A stretch of 64,000 nt of DNA, taken from Azospirillum sp. TSO22-1. Lineage in GTDB: Bacteria; Pseudomonadota; Alphaproteobacteria; Azospirillales; Azospirillaceae. This document shows positions 18,813-27,119 of this stretch, in pieces. The notes under the pieces are model-generated. The model searched no databases and had not been told where the DNA came from. It saw only the letters and a list, made by a program, of their open reading frames with translations. The stretch spans positions 1-64,000 of the forward strand of contig NZ_LGQZ01000075.1 in the NCBI RefSeq assembly GCF_003116015.1, in the 5' to 3' direction. The position numbers and the translations under genes are program-made. Within the stretch, counting starts at the first letter, position 1. Each line of letters opens with the position of its first letter.

Positions 18813-19684
18813 TCCCCGCGTTCGACCGCTTCGTCGCCATCGACTGGTCCGGCGCCAAGGGCAGGCGCTACGCCGGCGTCGCCGTCGCCGAGTGCGTTGC
18901 CGGCGATGACCCGCCCACGCTCGTCGAGCCGCCCACGGGCTGGTGGTCGCGGCAGGCGGTGTTCGAGTGGCTGCGCGCGGGCCTGGAGCGCGGTCCGGCG
19001 CTGGTCGGCATCGACTGCGCCTTCTCGCTGCCCTTCGCCGTCGCCCGCACCTATTTCCCGGCCGAGGCCACCGCCTTCGACCTGTGGGACCTGATCGAGC
19101 AGGCCACCGCCGGCCACCCCGACTTCCTCGGCGGCCCCTTCGCCGAGCATCCCGCCTTCGCCGCCGGCTTCTGGACCGGCGGCCGGCAGCCGGCGTGGTA
19201 CACCGACCCGCACCGCCTGACCGAGCGCGTCTGCCGCGCCGACGGCTACGGTTCGCCGCAGAGCCCGTACAAGCTGATCGGCTCCAAGCAGGTCGGCCGT
19301 GGTGCGCTGGCCGGCATCCGCATGCTGCGGGCGCTGCGGGCCACCGACCCGCGCGTCGCCGTCTGGCCCTTCGAGGAGCCGGCGCCGGGCCGGACCGTGT
19401 TCGCCGAGATCTACCCGCGCCTGTTCCTCAAGCGCGCCGGCTTCGGCCTGCGCAAGATCCGCGCGCCCGAGGACGTGGACGCCGCGCTCGCCCACCTCAA
19501 ATCCCGGCCCGCCAAGCTGCCCGCGTCCGTCAGCGACCACGACGCCGACGCGCTGGTCTCCGCCGCCGGGCTGCGCTGGCTGGCGGCGCGGCCGGAGGTG
19601 TGGTCGCCCGCGGCGCTGGACGGCACCGCCCGCCGTCAGGAGGGCTGGATCTTCGGCGTCGGGGACCGGGCTAATGCGTCATAG
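18809..19684 (+). CDS. DUF429-like protein (RNase H-like fold, predicted)
   Basis: 291 residues with GTG start overlapping the DUF190 stop. The N-terminal F-V-A-I-D-W-S-G-A-K-G-R-R-Y-A-G-V-A-V with an acidic residue after a beta strand, V-G-I-D-C-A-F-S-L-P near residue 66, and a late D-H-D-A-D-A-L-V-S-A resemble the acidic triad of RNase H-like/DUF429 proteins. The family name is given from these motifs only. The tight overlap makes it a third gene of the crcB operon. Its 3' end overlaps the convergent hydrolase gene by 14 bases. Confidence 0.6.
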   Translation: MIPAFDRFVAIDWSGAKGRRYAGVAVAECVAGDDPPTLVEPPTGWWSRQAVFEWLRAGLERGPALVGIDCAFSLPFAVARTYFPAEATAFDLWDLIEQATAGHPDFLGGPFAEHPAFAAGFWTGGRQPAWYTDPHRLTERVCRADGYGSPQSPYKLIGSKQVGRGALAGIRMLRALRATDPRVAVWPFEEPAPGRTVFAEIYPRLFLKRAGFGLRKIRAPEDVDAALAHLKSRPAKLPASVSDHDADALVSAAGLRWLAARPEVWSPAALDGTARRQEGWIFGVGDRANAS

Positions 19685-20294
19685 CCAGCACGTCCGCCGT
19701 CTCGACGACCCGCGCGTACTCGCCGTCCAGGTTGGCGAGCGACAGCTCGTGCACCTGTTCGGCGGTCCACAGCCGGCCGGTGCGGTCGCGCTTGCCGAAG
19801 GTGAAGCACGCATCCGCCACCACCTGCGTGTCGAAGCCCAGGTTGCCGGCCATGCGGGCCGTCGCCTCGACGCTGTTGTTGGTGATCACCCCGGCGATGA
19901 CCAGTGTCGTGCAGCCGCGCTCGGTCAACCACGCCTCCAGCCCGGTGCCGATGAAGGCGCTGTTGGTGGACTTGCCCACCACCAGCTCGCCGGGGTGGGG
20001 CTGCGCCTCGGGCTTGAAGGCGTGGCCGGCGCTGCCGGGGCGGTAGGTGGACTCCGGCTTCGCGGAATCGTGGCGGACGTGCACGACCGGCCGGCCGGTG
20101 CCCCGCCACGCGGCCAGCAGCGCCGCGACGTTGCCCTCGGCCTGCGGGTTGTTGCGCGGCCCGTGCACGGCCCAGCGCGGATCGTCGATGGCCTTCTGAA
20201 GGTCGATGATCAGCAGGGCGGCATTGGCGGGCAGGGCGGCGGGCAGGGCGGGCACGGTGGTCTCCGGGGTGTGTGGCGGGGCGCATGGTGCCAT
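19671..20294 (-). CDS. Isochorismatase-fold hydrolase with Ser in place of catalytic Cys
   Basis: 207 residues. The fold is clear: L-L-I-I-D-L-Q with Asp31, V-V-G-K-S-T-N-S-A-F with Lys108, and the nucleophile loop G-V-I-T-N-N-S-V-E-A-T-A-R. In nicotinamidase/cysteine-hydrolase members the loop residue is Cys; here codon AGC gives Ser141. True isochorismatases also lack the Cys, so the protein may be a vinyl-ether hydrolase or an altered amidase. The start could be later, because the first 20 residues are Pro/Ala-rich and unlike the family. Confidence 0.85.
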   Translation of the reverse strand: MAPCAPPHTPETTVPALPAALPANAALLIIDLQKAIDDPRWAVHGPRNNPQAEGNVAALLAAWRGTGRPVVHVRHDSAKPESTYRPGSAGHAFKPEAQPHPGELVVGKSTNSAFIGTGLEAWLTERGCTTLVIAGVITNNSVEATARMAGNLGFDTQVVADACFTFGKRDRTGRLWTAEQVHELSLANLDGEYARVVETADVLAMTH

Positions 20295-20319
20295 TGCGCG
20301 CCGCGCCCGACCACTCCGC

Positions 20320-20348
20320 GTGACAACGGCACCCGACTTCTGTCAAAT
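20320..20348 (+). promoter_or_regulatory. Candidate promoter for the pseudouridine synthase gene
   Basis: GTGACA (5/6) at 20320-20325, a 17-base spacer, then TCAAAT (20343-20348; 4/6). It predicts a start near 20355, just before ATG 20377. On the other strand the same DNA reads TTGACA (20341-20346), a possible -35 for the divergent hydrolase. Confidence 0.4.
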
Positions 20349-20376
20349 GCGCCCACTTTGCGAGCGGAGCGGCACC

Positions 20377-21363
20377 ATGGCGGTTGAGACACGGACGGTT
20401 TCGGCGGACGAGGCGGACATCCGCCTGGACCGCTGGTTCAAGCGGCACTACCCGGACCTCGGGCATGGCCACTTGCAGAAGCTGCTGCGCACCGGACAGG
20501 TCCGCGTCGACGGCAAGCGCGCCGACGCCGCCACCCGGCTCGAGGCGGGGCAGGCGATCCGCGTGCCGCCGCTGAACGTCCCGGCCGAGGCCGTCGGCGC
20601 CCCGCGCCCCAAGCCGGTCATCAGCGACAAGGAGGTCGCCGCCCTCCAGGCCCGCGTCCTGTTCAAGGACGACGACGTGATCGCCATCGACAAGCCGGCC
20701 GGGCTGGCCGTGCAGGGCGGCACCGGCACCTCCAAGCACCTGGATGCCATGCTGGACGCGCTGCGCTTCGGTTCGGCCGAGCGTCCGCGGCTGGTGCACC
20801 GGCTCGACAAGGACACCTCGGGCGTTCTGCTGCTGGCGCGCACGGTGTTCGCCGCCAGCCGGCTGGCCGAGACCTTCCGCGGCCGCGACGCCCGCAAGAT
20901 CTACTGGGCGGCCACGGTGGGCGTGCCGAAGCCCTACCAGGGCAAGATCGACCTCGCCCTGGCCAAGGAGGGCAGCACCCACGGCGAGCGCGTCGCCACC
21001 GACGAGGACGAGGGCAAGCGGGCGCTCACCTACTTCTCGGTGCTGGAGAACGCCGGCAAGGAGGCCGCCTTCGTGGCGCTGTGGCCGCGCACCGGCCGCA
21101 CCCACCAGCTCCGCGTCCACATGGCGGCCATCGGCACGCCGATCCTCGGCGACGGCAAGTACGGCGGGCAGGGCGCCTTCCTGCCCGGCGCCGAGGTGCC
21201 GAAGAAGCTGCACCTGCACGCCCGCCGCCTGATCATCCCGCACCCGCGCGGCGGCAAGCCGATCGACGTCACCGCGCCGCTGCCCGAGCACATGCAGGCG
21301 ACGTGGAAGTACCTGGGCTTCAGCGGCAACCTGAAGGGCGACCCGTTCGCCGAGGTCGATTAA
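20377..21363 (+). CDS. rluC: RluC/RluD-type 23S rRNA pseudouridine synthase
   Basis: 328 residues. N-terminal S4 RNA-binding domain (about 14-62: I-R-L-D-R-W-F ... G-Q-V-R-V-D-G-K), then the RluA-family catalytic domain with H-R-L-D-K-D-T-S-G (catalytic Asp144) and the later R-T-G-R-T-H-Q-L-R-V-H motif. The presence of S4 points to RluC or RluD rather than RluA; RluC is a guess between the two. ATG 20377 is preferred over 20347, which overlaps the promoter candidate. Confidence 0.85.
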   Translation: MAVETRTVSADEADIRLDRWFKRHYPDLGHGHLQKLLRTGQVRVDGKRADAATRLEAGQAIRVPPLNVPAEAVGAPRPKPVISDKEVAALQARVLFKDDDVIAIDKPAGLAVQGGTGTSKHLDAMLDALRFGSAERPRLVHRLDKDTSGVLLLARTVFAASRLAETFRGRDARKIYWAATVGVPKPYQGKIDLALAKEGSTHGERVATDEDEGKRALTYFSVLENAGKEAAFVALWPRTGRTHQLRVHMAAIGTPILGDGKYGGQGAFLPGAEVPKKLHLHARRLIIPHPRGGKPIDVTAPLPEHMQATWKYLGFSGNLKGDPFAEVD

Positions 21364-21403
21364 CCTTGAGAGCGCCGTTGCCGCACCCCACCTGTCACCC
21401 CGC

Positions 21404-22084
21404 ATGACCGGCCCCCTTCGCCTCGCCCTGTTCGACTGCGACGGCACGCTCGTCGACAGCCAGCACGCCATCGTCGAGTCGATGGCGGAGGCTTGGCGCG
21501 CCCACGGCCTGGGCGAGCCCGACCCGAACGCGGTGCGCCGCGTCGTCGGCCTGTCGCTGGTGCCGGCGGTGGCGGCGCTGCTGCCGGGCTCAAGCGACGA
21601 CCTGCACGTCGCCGTCGCCGAATCCTACCGGGACGCCTTCGCCGCCCGCCGCCAGCGCGGCGTGCTGGAGGAGCCGCTGTTCCCCGGCATAGCCGAGACG
21701 CTGGACGCGCTGGAGGCGGCCGGCATGCTGCTCGGCGTCGCCACGGGGAAGTCGATGCGCGGCCTGCGCTCGGTGCTGGAGCGGCACGGGCTGACGCACC
21801 GCTTCGTCACGCTGCAGACCGCCGACACCGGCCCCGGCAAGCCGCACCCCGACATGGTGCACCGCGCGCTGGCCGAGACCGGCGTGGGCCCGGCAGCGAC
21901 GGTGATGATCGGCGACACCACCTACGACATCCAGATGGCGCGCAACGCCCGCATCGCGTCGGTCGGCGTGTCCTGGGGCTATCACGAGGTGCCGGAGCTT
22001 CGGGCGGCCGGCGCCGACTGCATCGTCGATGACGGGGCGCAGGTCGCCGCGGCGGTGCTCGATCTTCTGGAAGGCAAGCGATGA
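21404..22084 (+). CDS. HAD-superfamily hydrolase, phosphoglycolate-phosphatase-like
   Basis: 226 residues. Motif I F-D-C-D-G-T-L-V-D-S with the two catalytic Asp near residue 10, motif II around G-V-A-T-G-K-S, Lys in G-P-G-K-P-H-P-D, motif IV M-I-G-D-T-T-Y-D. A helical cap lies between I and II (subfamily IA). The substrate is not determined. The stop overlaps the ATP12 gene start (ATGA). Confidence 0.88.
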   Translation: MTGPLRLALFDCDGTLVDSQHAIVESMAEAWRAHGLGEPDPNAVRRVVGLSLVPAVAALLPGSSDDLHVAVAESYRDAFAARRQRGVLEEPLFPGIAETLDALEAAGMLLGVATGKSMRGLRSVLERHGLTHRFVTLQTADTGPGKPHPDMVHRALAETGVGPAATVMIGDTTYDIQMARNARIASVGVSWGYHEVPELRAAGADCIVDDGAQVAAAVLDLLEGKR

Positions 22085-22776
22085 AGCGTTTCTACAAGGC
22101 GGTGAGCGTCGCGGCGGTGGGCGGCGGCTGGGAGGTGCGGCTGGACGGCCGCTCGGTGCGCAGCCCGGCCAAGGCGCCGCTGGTGTTCCGCAGCGAACCC
22201 CTCGCCCAGGCCGTGGCCGGCGAGTGGGAGGCGCAGGGCGAGCAGATCGACGCGCACTCCATGCCGATGATGCAGCTGGCCAGCACCGCGGTGGACGTGG
22301 TGGCGAAGAATCGCGCGGCCATCGTCGAGGGCGTGGCGAAGTACGCCGAGACCGACCTGCTGTGCTACCGCGCCGAACACCCGCGCGAGCTGGTGGACCG
22401 GCAGGCCCGCCTGTGGCAGCCGATCCTCGACTGGGCGACGCTGCGCTACGACGCGCCGCTGCACGTGCACACCGGTCTGATGCCCAAGCCCCAGCCCGAG
22501 GATGCCACCCGCGCGCTGCGCAGCGCCGTGGACGCGTACGACGACTGGGTGCTCAGCGCCCTGCAGGACGCCACCGCCGCCTGCGGCTCGCTGGTGCTGG
22601 CGCTGGCCCTGATCGAGCGCCGCATCGATGCGACCGAGGCATTTGAGGCCTCCCAGGTGGACGAGACCTGGCAGATCGAGCAGTGGGGCGAGGACGCCGA
22701 GAGCATCAAGCGCCGCGCAGCGCTCAGGGCGGACATCGAGGCCTCGCGGCGGTTCGTGGATCTGCTGGCGGGGTAG
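22081..22776 (+). CDS. ATP12-family F1-ATPase assembly chaperone
   Basis: 231 residues. The N-terminal half has V-R-L-D-G-R-S-V-R-S-P-A-K and W-E-A-Q-G-E-Q-I-D (about residues 50-58), followed by D-L-L-C-Y-R-A and L-V-D-R-Q-A-R-L-W-Q-P-I-L-D-W. These are strong ATP12 signatures. Mitochondrial ATP12 assists assembly of F1 alpha subunits; alphaproteobacterial homologues are presumed to do likewise. It overlaps the HAD gene by four bases, a common alphaproteobacterial pair. Confidence 0.9.
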   Translation: MKRFYKAVSVAAVGGGWEVRLDGRSVRSPAKAPLVFRSEPLAQAVAGEWEAQGEQIDAHSMPMMQLASTAVDVVAKNRAAIVEGVAKYAETDLLCYRAEHPRELVDRQARLWQPILDWATLRYDAPLHVHTGLMPKPQPEDATRALRSAVDAYDDWVLSALQDATAACGSLVLALALIERRIDATEAFEASQVDETWQIEQWGEDAESIKRRAALRADIEASRRFVDLLAG

Positions 22777-22788
22777 GGGCGCGGAGGA

Positions 22789-25233
22789 TCAGGGCTGCTT
22801 GGTTGTGGGCAACTGGCGCTTCAGCATTTCCAAATTTCGTTGGACCAATTCGGTGTTGGGGTGATTGCTGCCAAAAAATGCGAGAAGGATGCGCAGGGCG
22901 CGCTCTAGGCAGGCGTGTGCGTCGTTGATGAGGCCTTGCGCTGCAAGCACAGCACCGAGATTGTAGACTTGGTTGGCGACGTCAGGATGGTCCGGGCCAT
23001 AGGCTGCCTCGCCAATGCGCAGGGCACGCTCTAGGCAGGTGCGTGCGCCATCGAGGTCACCTTGCTCTTGAAGCACAGCGCCAAGATTGTTGACGTCGTT
23101 GGCGACGTTAGGATGGTCCGGGCCATAGGCTGCCTCGTCAATGCACAGGGCACGCTCTAGGCAGGCGCGTGCGCCATCGAGGTCACCTTGCTCTCGAAGC
23201 ACAGTGCCGAGATTGTTGACCCGAATGGCGACGTTCGGATGGTCCGGGGCATGGGTGGACTCGTCAATGCGCAGGGCACGCTCGTAGCAGGCGCGTGCGC
23301 CATCAAGATCGCCTTGCTCTTGAAGCACATCGCCAAGATTGTTGACGTCGGTGGCGACTTCGGGGTGATCCGGGCCATAGGCTGCCTCGTCAATGCGCAG
23401 GGCGCGCTCGAAGCAGGCGCGTGCACCATCGAGGTCACCTTGCTCTCGAAGCACAGCGCCAAGATTGTTGACCCGAATGGCGATGGTCGGATGGTCCGGG
23501 GCATGGGTGGACTCGTCAATGCGCAGGGCACGCTCGTAGCAGGCGTGGGCCGCCGAAAATTCGGCACGAGCGCGCAGATAGACACCAAGTTGGTTGAGAA
23601 GACGTGTCGCAGATCTCGCTTCTGCCGTGCTGTCTTTTAGACCGGCCAGCAGCGCTTCCGCGTGGGGTCGCAAGCGGGCGCAATGCGACCAAGTGCGGAC
23701 ATCGTTGGATTCGTGGGGAAACGCGGCATTCGTCAAGCGAATGGCAGCGTTTGTCCATTGTGCGTTGTCTTCGGATCCACTCCTTGCAACACGCTGGACG
23801 AGGCGGTGGACGAACAGGGCGTCTTCCGTAGCCCGGATCAACGAATAGCGCTGGAGAGCGGCGACGGCGTCGTTGAACATGAGCTGATCGGCGAGCGCGT
23901 CGAGTGGCGGGGCCAATTCACTGCCGTGCTCCAGGAACAGGGAGCGGGGGATGTCGTCGGGCGCGAAGACCGCCAGCAGGCGCATCAGGTCGCCAGCCGC
24001 GGCGCAGGCGCGCTCGGCGGCCTGCAAGGAAACGTTCCAGGTTGTTAGCAGAGGGGCAGGGTAGTCTCTCGGTGGGGAGCGCCCGGCGAGCGCGGTGAAG
24101 CGCTCCTGGAACAGGTGCCGGTAAGCGGCGAAGCCGATGCCCGACGCCTTGACGTAGGCGGCCGCCTGTTCGAGGGCGAGCGGCAGGCCGTCGAGGTCGC
24201 GCGCCAACGCCTCCGCCTCCGCACGGTTGCCCTGCCCGACGCGGGCGAGCAGGAAGTCGGCCGACTCCGGAACCGGCCACCGGTCGAGCGGCAGTGGCTT
24301 CGCGAAGCGGTCCCACTCGGGCGAGCGCGAGGTGATGATGACGTGCCCCGCCGGGCACCGCGGCAGGTGCCGCGAGAGCGACGGCATATCCTCGGCGTTG
24401 TCGAGGATGAGCAGCCAGTCCGACTCGCGTTCCAGCCAGTTGCGCACGGCCGCCCTTATCTCGGCCGTGTCCCGCGCCGCCGCCTCGGGCAGCCGCAGGG
24501 CCTTGGCCAACTCCGTGTAGGCTAGGTCGAGTCCGGCTTCAGTTTCCGCCTCCGCCCACCAGACGACACGATACTTGTCCTGGTTCCGGTGGGCATAGTG
24601 GAGCGCCGCCTGTGTCTTACCGACACCGCCCATGCCATGCGTTACCGCAGTGGTTCCGTCCTTGATCAGCGCTTCGGCGATGCAGTCGAGGATGCCGTGT
24701 GGATCTTGAAAGTATGGGTTTTCCGGCCAGGGAAGATTGTTGAGTGCTGCGCCCAGCGTATCAGCCCGGGCTTCGCGCTTCGCCTTGAATTGGATCTCCA
24801 GCGCGTCCATGTGCCGGCGTATTCCGGCGGCGACCTGCGCGTACGCTTCGTCCCGATTGCGCCAATTGTTAATGGGCCTACCGTCCTCCGGGAATGCCTT
24901 GAGCTTGCCAAAGATATCGGCATACCAGTTATCGACCGGGCGGACGATGACTGGAATGACGCAAGCCTCACCAGAATCGTGCCGTCGCATTGCCTCCTTC
25001 AGTTCGGTGCAGTAGCAGTAATCGGACGCGTAGAAATGCTGGCTGATCAACAGGACGATGACGTCTGCGGTCGTTAATTGCCGCTTCACCTCATCGTCGA
25101 TGACCTCCCCGGCCAGGATCTTGCGGTCGGTCCAAACATCGAGGCCACGCATCCTGCGCAGCGGAGCCAAGTGAGCATCAAGGCTATCCCGAAACCTGCT
25201 GTCCTTGTGTGAATACGAAATGAAGACCTTCAT
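22789..25233 (-). CDS. TIR - NB-ARC-like STAND NTPase - TPR protein (NLR-like)
   Basis: 814 residues in three parts. Residues 1-145: TIR domain starting K-V-F-I-S-Y-S-H-K-D-S, with the putative NADase Glu78 in D-Y-C-Y-C-T-E-L. Residues about 160-480: STAND/NB-ARC ATPase with Walker A G-M-G-G-V-G-K-T (200-207), Walker B W-L-L-I-L-D-N (273-279), sensor I-I-T-S-R-S (299-304), G-L-P-L-A-L (349-354) and a VHR in the MHD position (475-477). Residues about 545-798: tetratricopeptide repeats with a 42-residue period of kinesin-light-chain type. Related TIR-STAND proteins act in bacteria as sensors that deplete NAD or trigger abortive defence; that role is inference here. G+C is lower than in the flanking genes, and the gene stands alone with its own promoter candidate. 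Confidence 0.92.
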   Translation of the reverse strand: MKVFISYSHKDSRFRDSLDAHLAPLRRMRGLDVWTDRKILAGEVIDDEVKRQLTTADVIVLLISQHFYASDYCYCTELKEAMRRHDSGEACVIPVIVRPVDNWYADIFGKLKAFPEDGRPINNWRNRDEAYAQVAAGIRRHMDALEIQFKAKREARADTLGAALNNLPWPENPYFQDPHGILDCIAEALIKDGTTAVTHGMGGVGKTQAALHYAHRNQDKYRVVWWAEAETEAGLDLAYTELAKALRLPEAAARDTAEIRAAVRNWLERESDWLLILDNAEDMPSLSRHLPRCPAGHVIITSRSPEWDRFAKPLPLDRWPVPESADFLLARVGQGNRAEAEALARDLDGLPLALEQAAAYVKASGIGFAAYRHLFQERFTALAGRSPPRDYPAPLLTTWNVSLQAAERACAAAGDLMRLLAVFAPDDIPRSLFLEHGSELAPPLDALADQLMFNDAVAALQRYSLIRATEDALFVHRLVQRVARSGSEDNAQWTNAAIRLTNAAFPHESNDVRTWSHCARLRPHAEALLAGLKDSTAEARSATRLLNQLGVYLRARAEFSAAHACYERALRIDESTHAPDHPTIAIRVNNLGAVLREQGDLDGARACFERALRIDEAAYGPDHPEVATDVNNLGDVLQEQGDLDGARACYERALRIDESTHAPDHPNVAIRVNNLGTVLREQGDLDGARACLERALCIDEAAYGPDHPNVANDVNNLGAVLQEQGDLDGARTCLERALRIGEAAYGPDHPDVANQVYNLGAVLAAQGLINDAHACLERALRILLAFFGSNHPNTELVQRNLEMLKRQLPTTKQP
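22966..23598 (-). repeat. 126-bp tandem repeats encoding TPRs, with a 252-bp higher-order unit
   Basis: The TPR-coding DNA repeats every 126 bases. Units alternate between a type ending E-S-T-H-A-P-D-H-P and one ending E-A-A-Y-G-P-D-H-P, followed alternately by I-R-V-N-N-L-G and D-V-N-N-L-G. This indicates recent duplication of an 84-residue pair, with the last unit (A-N-Q-V-Y-N-L-G) drifting. Near-identical DNA across units makes copy-number change by recombination likely. Confidence 0.85.
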
Positions 25234-25259
25234 GCCACACCCCCAAGAACCATGGGGCT

Positions 25260-25288
25260 ATTGTGCCAGATGGTGCGGCTGTCTTCAA
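25260..25288 (-). promoter_or_regulatory. Candidate promoter of the TIR-STAND gene
   Basis: On the minus strand TTGAAG (25288-25283), a 17-base spacer, CACAAT (25265-25260), each 4/6 to consensus. It would start transcription near 25253, about 20 bases before the ATG. Weak; the only fair match in the short gap to the PRC-barrel gene. Confidence 0.3.
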
Positions 25289-25325
25289 CTTGGCGCTGTG
25301 CCGGCGTCAAGTCATTCACTATGGA

Positions 25326-25363
25326 CGAAAAAAGAACCCCCGCAGGGATGGCTGCGGGGGTTC
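25326..25363 (-). terminator. Rho-independent terminator of the PRC-barrel gene
   Basis: On the minus strand a 12-bp stem (25363-25352 with 25345-25334) closes a 6-base loop and is followed by six T (25333-25328). It lies 18 bases after the stop codon and insulates the TIR-STAND gene from upstream transcription. Confidence 0.9.
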
Positions 25364-25380
25364 CTTCCGTGCGAAGCGCG

Positions 25381-25968
25381 TTATTGCTTCGGCTGGCTGG
25401 TACCGCTTGGCGGGGTCGCCGGGCTGGTCACGCCGGTGGTGGAACGGTCGGCCGGCGCCGTCGTGGCGCCGCTGCGCGTCGCGTCGCGGTTGCGGTTCAG
25501 CGACGTCATGCGGTCGTCGTACTTGAACTCGGACATGGCCTTGACGTCGTCGCGACCCAACGTCGCCACGTGCAGCCGGTTGTCGGCGTCGTTCCACTTG
25601 GCCTGGTTGAAGTCGATGGCGACCTTCTTCTCGCCGATGCCGAGGAAGCCGCCGGACGACACGACGAGCTGCTTGGCCTGGCCGGACGCCGGGTCGAGGA
25701 TGATGTCATCGACCTCGCCGATCTTCTCGTCGTTCTTGCCGTAGACGTTCTTGCCCAGCAACTTCTCGGCGCTGGCGAGGACGGCGGGGCTGGCGCTGGT
25801 GGCCGAGGTGGCGGCCGTGCTGTCGGTCCGCTGCATCGCCGGCGAGTTGGTCGTCGTGCCGCCGCTGCCGGTCGAGCCGCCGGCGGTCGTGCCGGTGCTG
25901 GACTGGGCGAACGCCGCGCCGGTCATCAGCGCCAGCATCGAAACGGCCGCGATCAGTGTCTTGCGCAT
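25381..25968 (-). CDS. Secreted PRC-barrel domain protein
   Basis: 195 residues. The signal peptide M-R-K-T-L-I-A-A-V-S-M-L-A-L-M-T-G-A-A-F-A-Q has an A-F-A cleavage site. A Thr/Ser/Gly-rich linker follows (to about residue 60). The PRC-barrel (about 67-150) contains L-G-K-N-V-Y-G-K-N-D-E-K-I-G-E-V-D-D-I. The tail is Ser/Thr/Pro-rich. Periplasmic PRC-barrel proteins of this kind are often stress-related, with no defined activity. ATG 25968 is supported by GGAGGAG upstream; an earlier ATG would bury the signal peptide. Confidence 0.85.
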   Translation of the reverse strand: MRKTLIAAVSMLALMTGAAFAQSSTGTTAGGSTGSGGTTTNSPAMQRTDSTAATSATSASPAVLASAEKLLGKNVYGKNDEKIGEVDDIILDPASGQAKQLVVSSGGFLGIGEKKVAIDFNQAKWNDADNRLHVATLGRDDVKAMSEFKYDDRMTSLNRNRDATRSGATTAPADRSTTGVTSPATPPSGTSQPKQ

Positions 25969-26101
25969 GGTTCTCTCTCCTCCTGCATGGTTCACTCGTC
26001 CATGGCAGCCCTAACAACACCGGAGGGAGCGGAATAGTCCCACGCTCAAGGATATCTTTCGGGGCACCCCTCGGTCAAAAGTATGGTTCCGATACCGATA
26101 T

Positions 26102-26983
26102 TCATGAAGGGGTGTGTGGTGTGACCATGGTATCGCCGGACTGGAATGCGATTTGTTCTTTTGCGGCGCGGTCCAAATCTTCCAGGCGCAGCATGGCGAG
26201 CGCCCGATTCTGCAATCCACTTCGCATTTCGCCGACCTCCTGGTCGCCCAGGCGGACCGGCGTGCCGGGGGCGGGCAGGGGGCCGTCCAGCGTGACCGGC
26301 ACCAGCTTCTTCTTGATCAGCGCGCGGTAGCGGGTGCGCGCCGTCAGCTCCTGGCCCATGTAGCAGCCCTTGTCCCAGGAGATGGCGTTGAAGACGTCCA
26401 GGTTGTTCTCCAGCGGGATCGCCTTCTCCACCTCCAGGTCGCGGCTGCCGTCCGGGATGCCCAGCTCCAGGCGCCGCGAGTCCCACGCCTCGAACGGCAG
26501 GCGGCCGAGTCCCAGCGCCGCGAGGTCGGTCCCGGCCGGCAGGATGGCGCGGGCGCCCAGATCCGCCGTGCGCGGGTCGGTGAAGGCGACACCGCCGGCG
26601 AACGCCCCCGCGGCACCCGGCTCGGCCGGCAGGCCGGCCCTGGCCAGCGCGTCCGGACCGACCAGTGCCACCACCATCCGCTCCGCCGTGCGGTCCTCCA
26701 GCGCGATCTTGGAGCGCAGCTTGTACATCCGCAGCCGCTTCAGCAGATCGTCGCGCCGCGCCGCTTCGACCTCCAGCAGCAGCGCGTCGCCCTCGGCGGC
26801 GACCATGAAATCGTGCAGGTACTTGCCCTGCGGCGTCAGGAACAGGCTGTAGACGGCGCGTTCCGGCGTCACCGCCTGCATGTCGTTGGACACCAGTCCC
26901 TGCAGGAACGCCACGCGGTCCTCGCCCGTCACCGCCAGCACGCCGCGCTGTTCCAGAACCACGTATCCGGTCGTCTCGGCCAT
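26102..26983 (-). CDS. ygfZ: YgfZ/IbaG-type folate-binding Fe-S assembly protein
   Basis: 293 residues, GcvT-like fold. The hallmark K-G-C-Y-x-G-Q-E motif appears as D-K-G-C-Y-M-G-Q-E-L-T-A-R. The N-terminal L-Q-G-L-V-S-N-D segment is also typical. YgfZ uses tetrahydrofolate to help maturation or repair of some Fe-S enzymes. ATG 26983 (M-A-E-T-T-G) with GGACGGA upstream is chosen; the frame stays open further upstream without homology. Confidence 0.93.
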   Translation of the reverse strand: MAETTGYVVLEQRGVLAVTGEDRVAFLQGLVSNDMQAVTPERAVYSLFLTPQGKYLHDFMVAAEGDALLLEVEAARRDDLLKRLRMYKLRSKIALEDRTAERMVVALVGPDALARAGLPAEPGAAGAFAGGVAFTDPRTADLGARAILPAGTDLAALGLGRLPFEAWDSRRLELGIPDGSRDLEVEKAIPLENNLDVFNAISWDKGCYMGQELTARTRYRALIKKKLVPVTLDGPLPAPGTPVRLGDQEVGEMRSGLQNRALAMLRLEDLDRAAKEQIAFQSGDTMVTPHTPS

Positions 26984-27119
26984 TCCGTCCTCCGTGTCAG
27001 GCCTCAAACTTGGCGGCACGGGGGCCGCTGAGCAAGAGCCTCGCAACACCGGTCGTACCATCGGCGCTCAGCGGGAGTTGACGGCAGGGCGTCGGCCCGG
27101 CTTAGTGTGTCCTTGGCGC

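Noticed and set aside
22966..23598. Regularly spaced repeats that might suggest a CRISPR array
   Set aside because: Period is 126 bases, in frame, with TPR consensus in every unit and no unique spacers; it is protein-coding.
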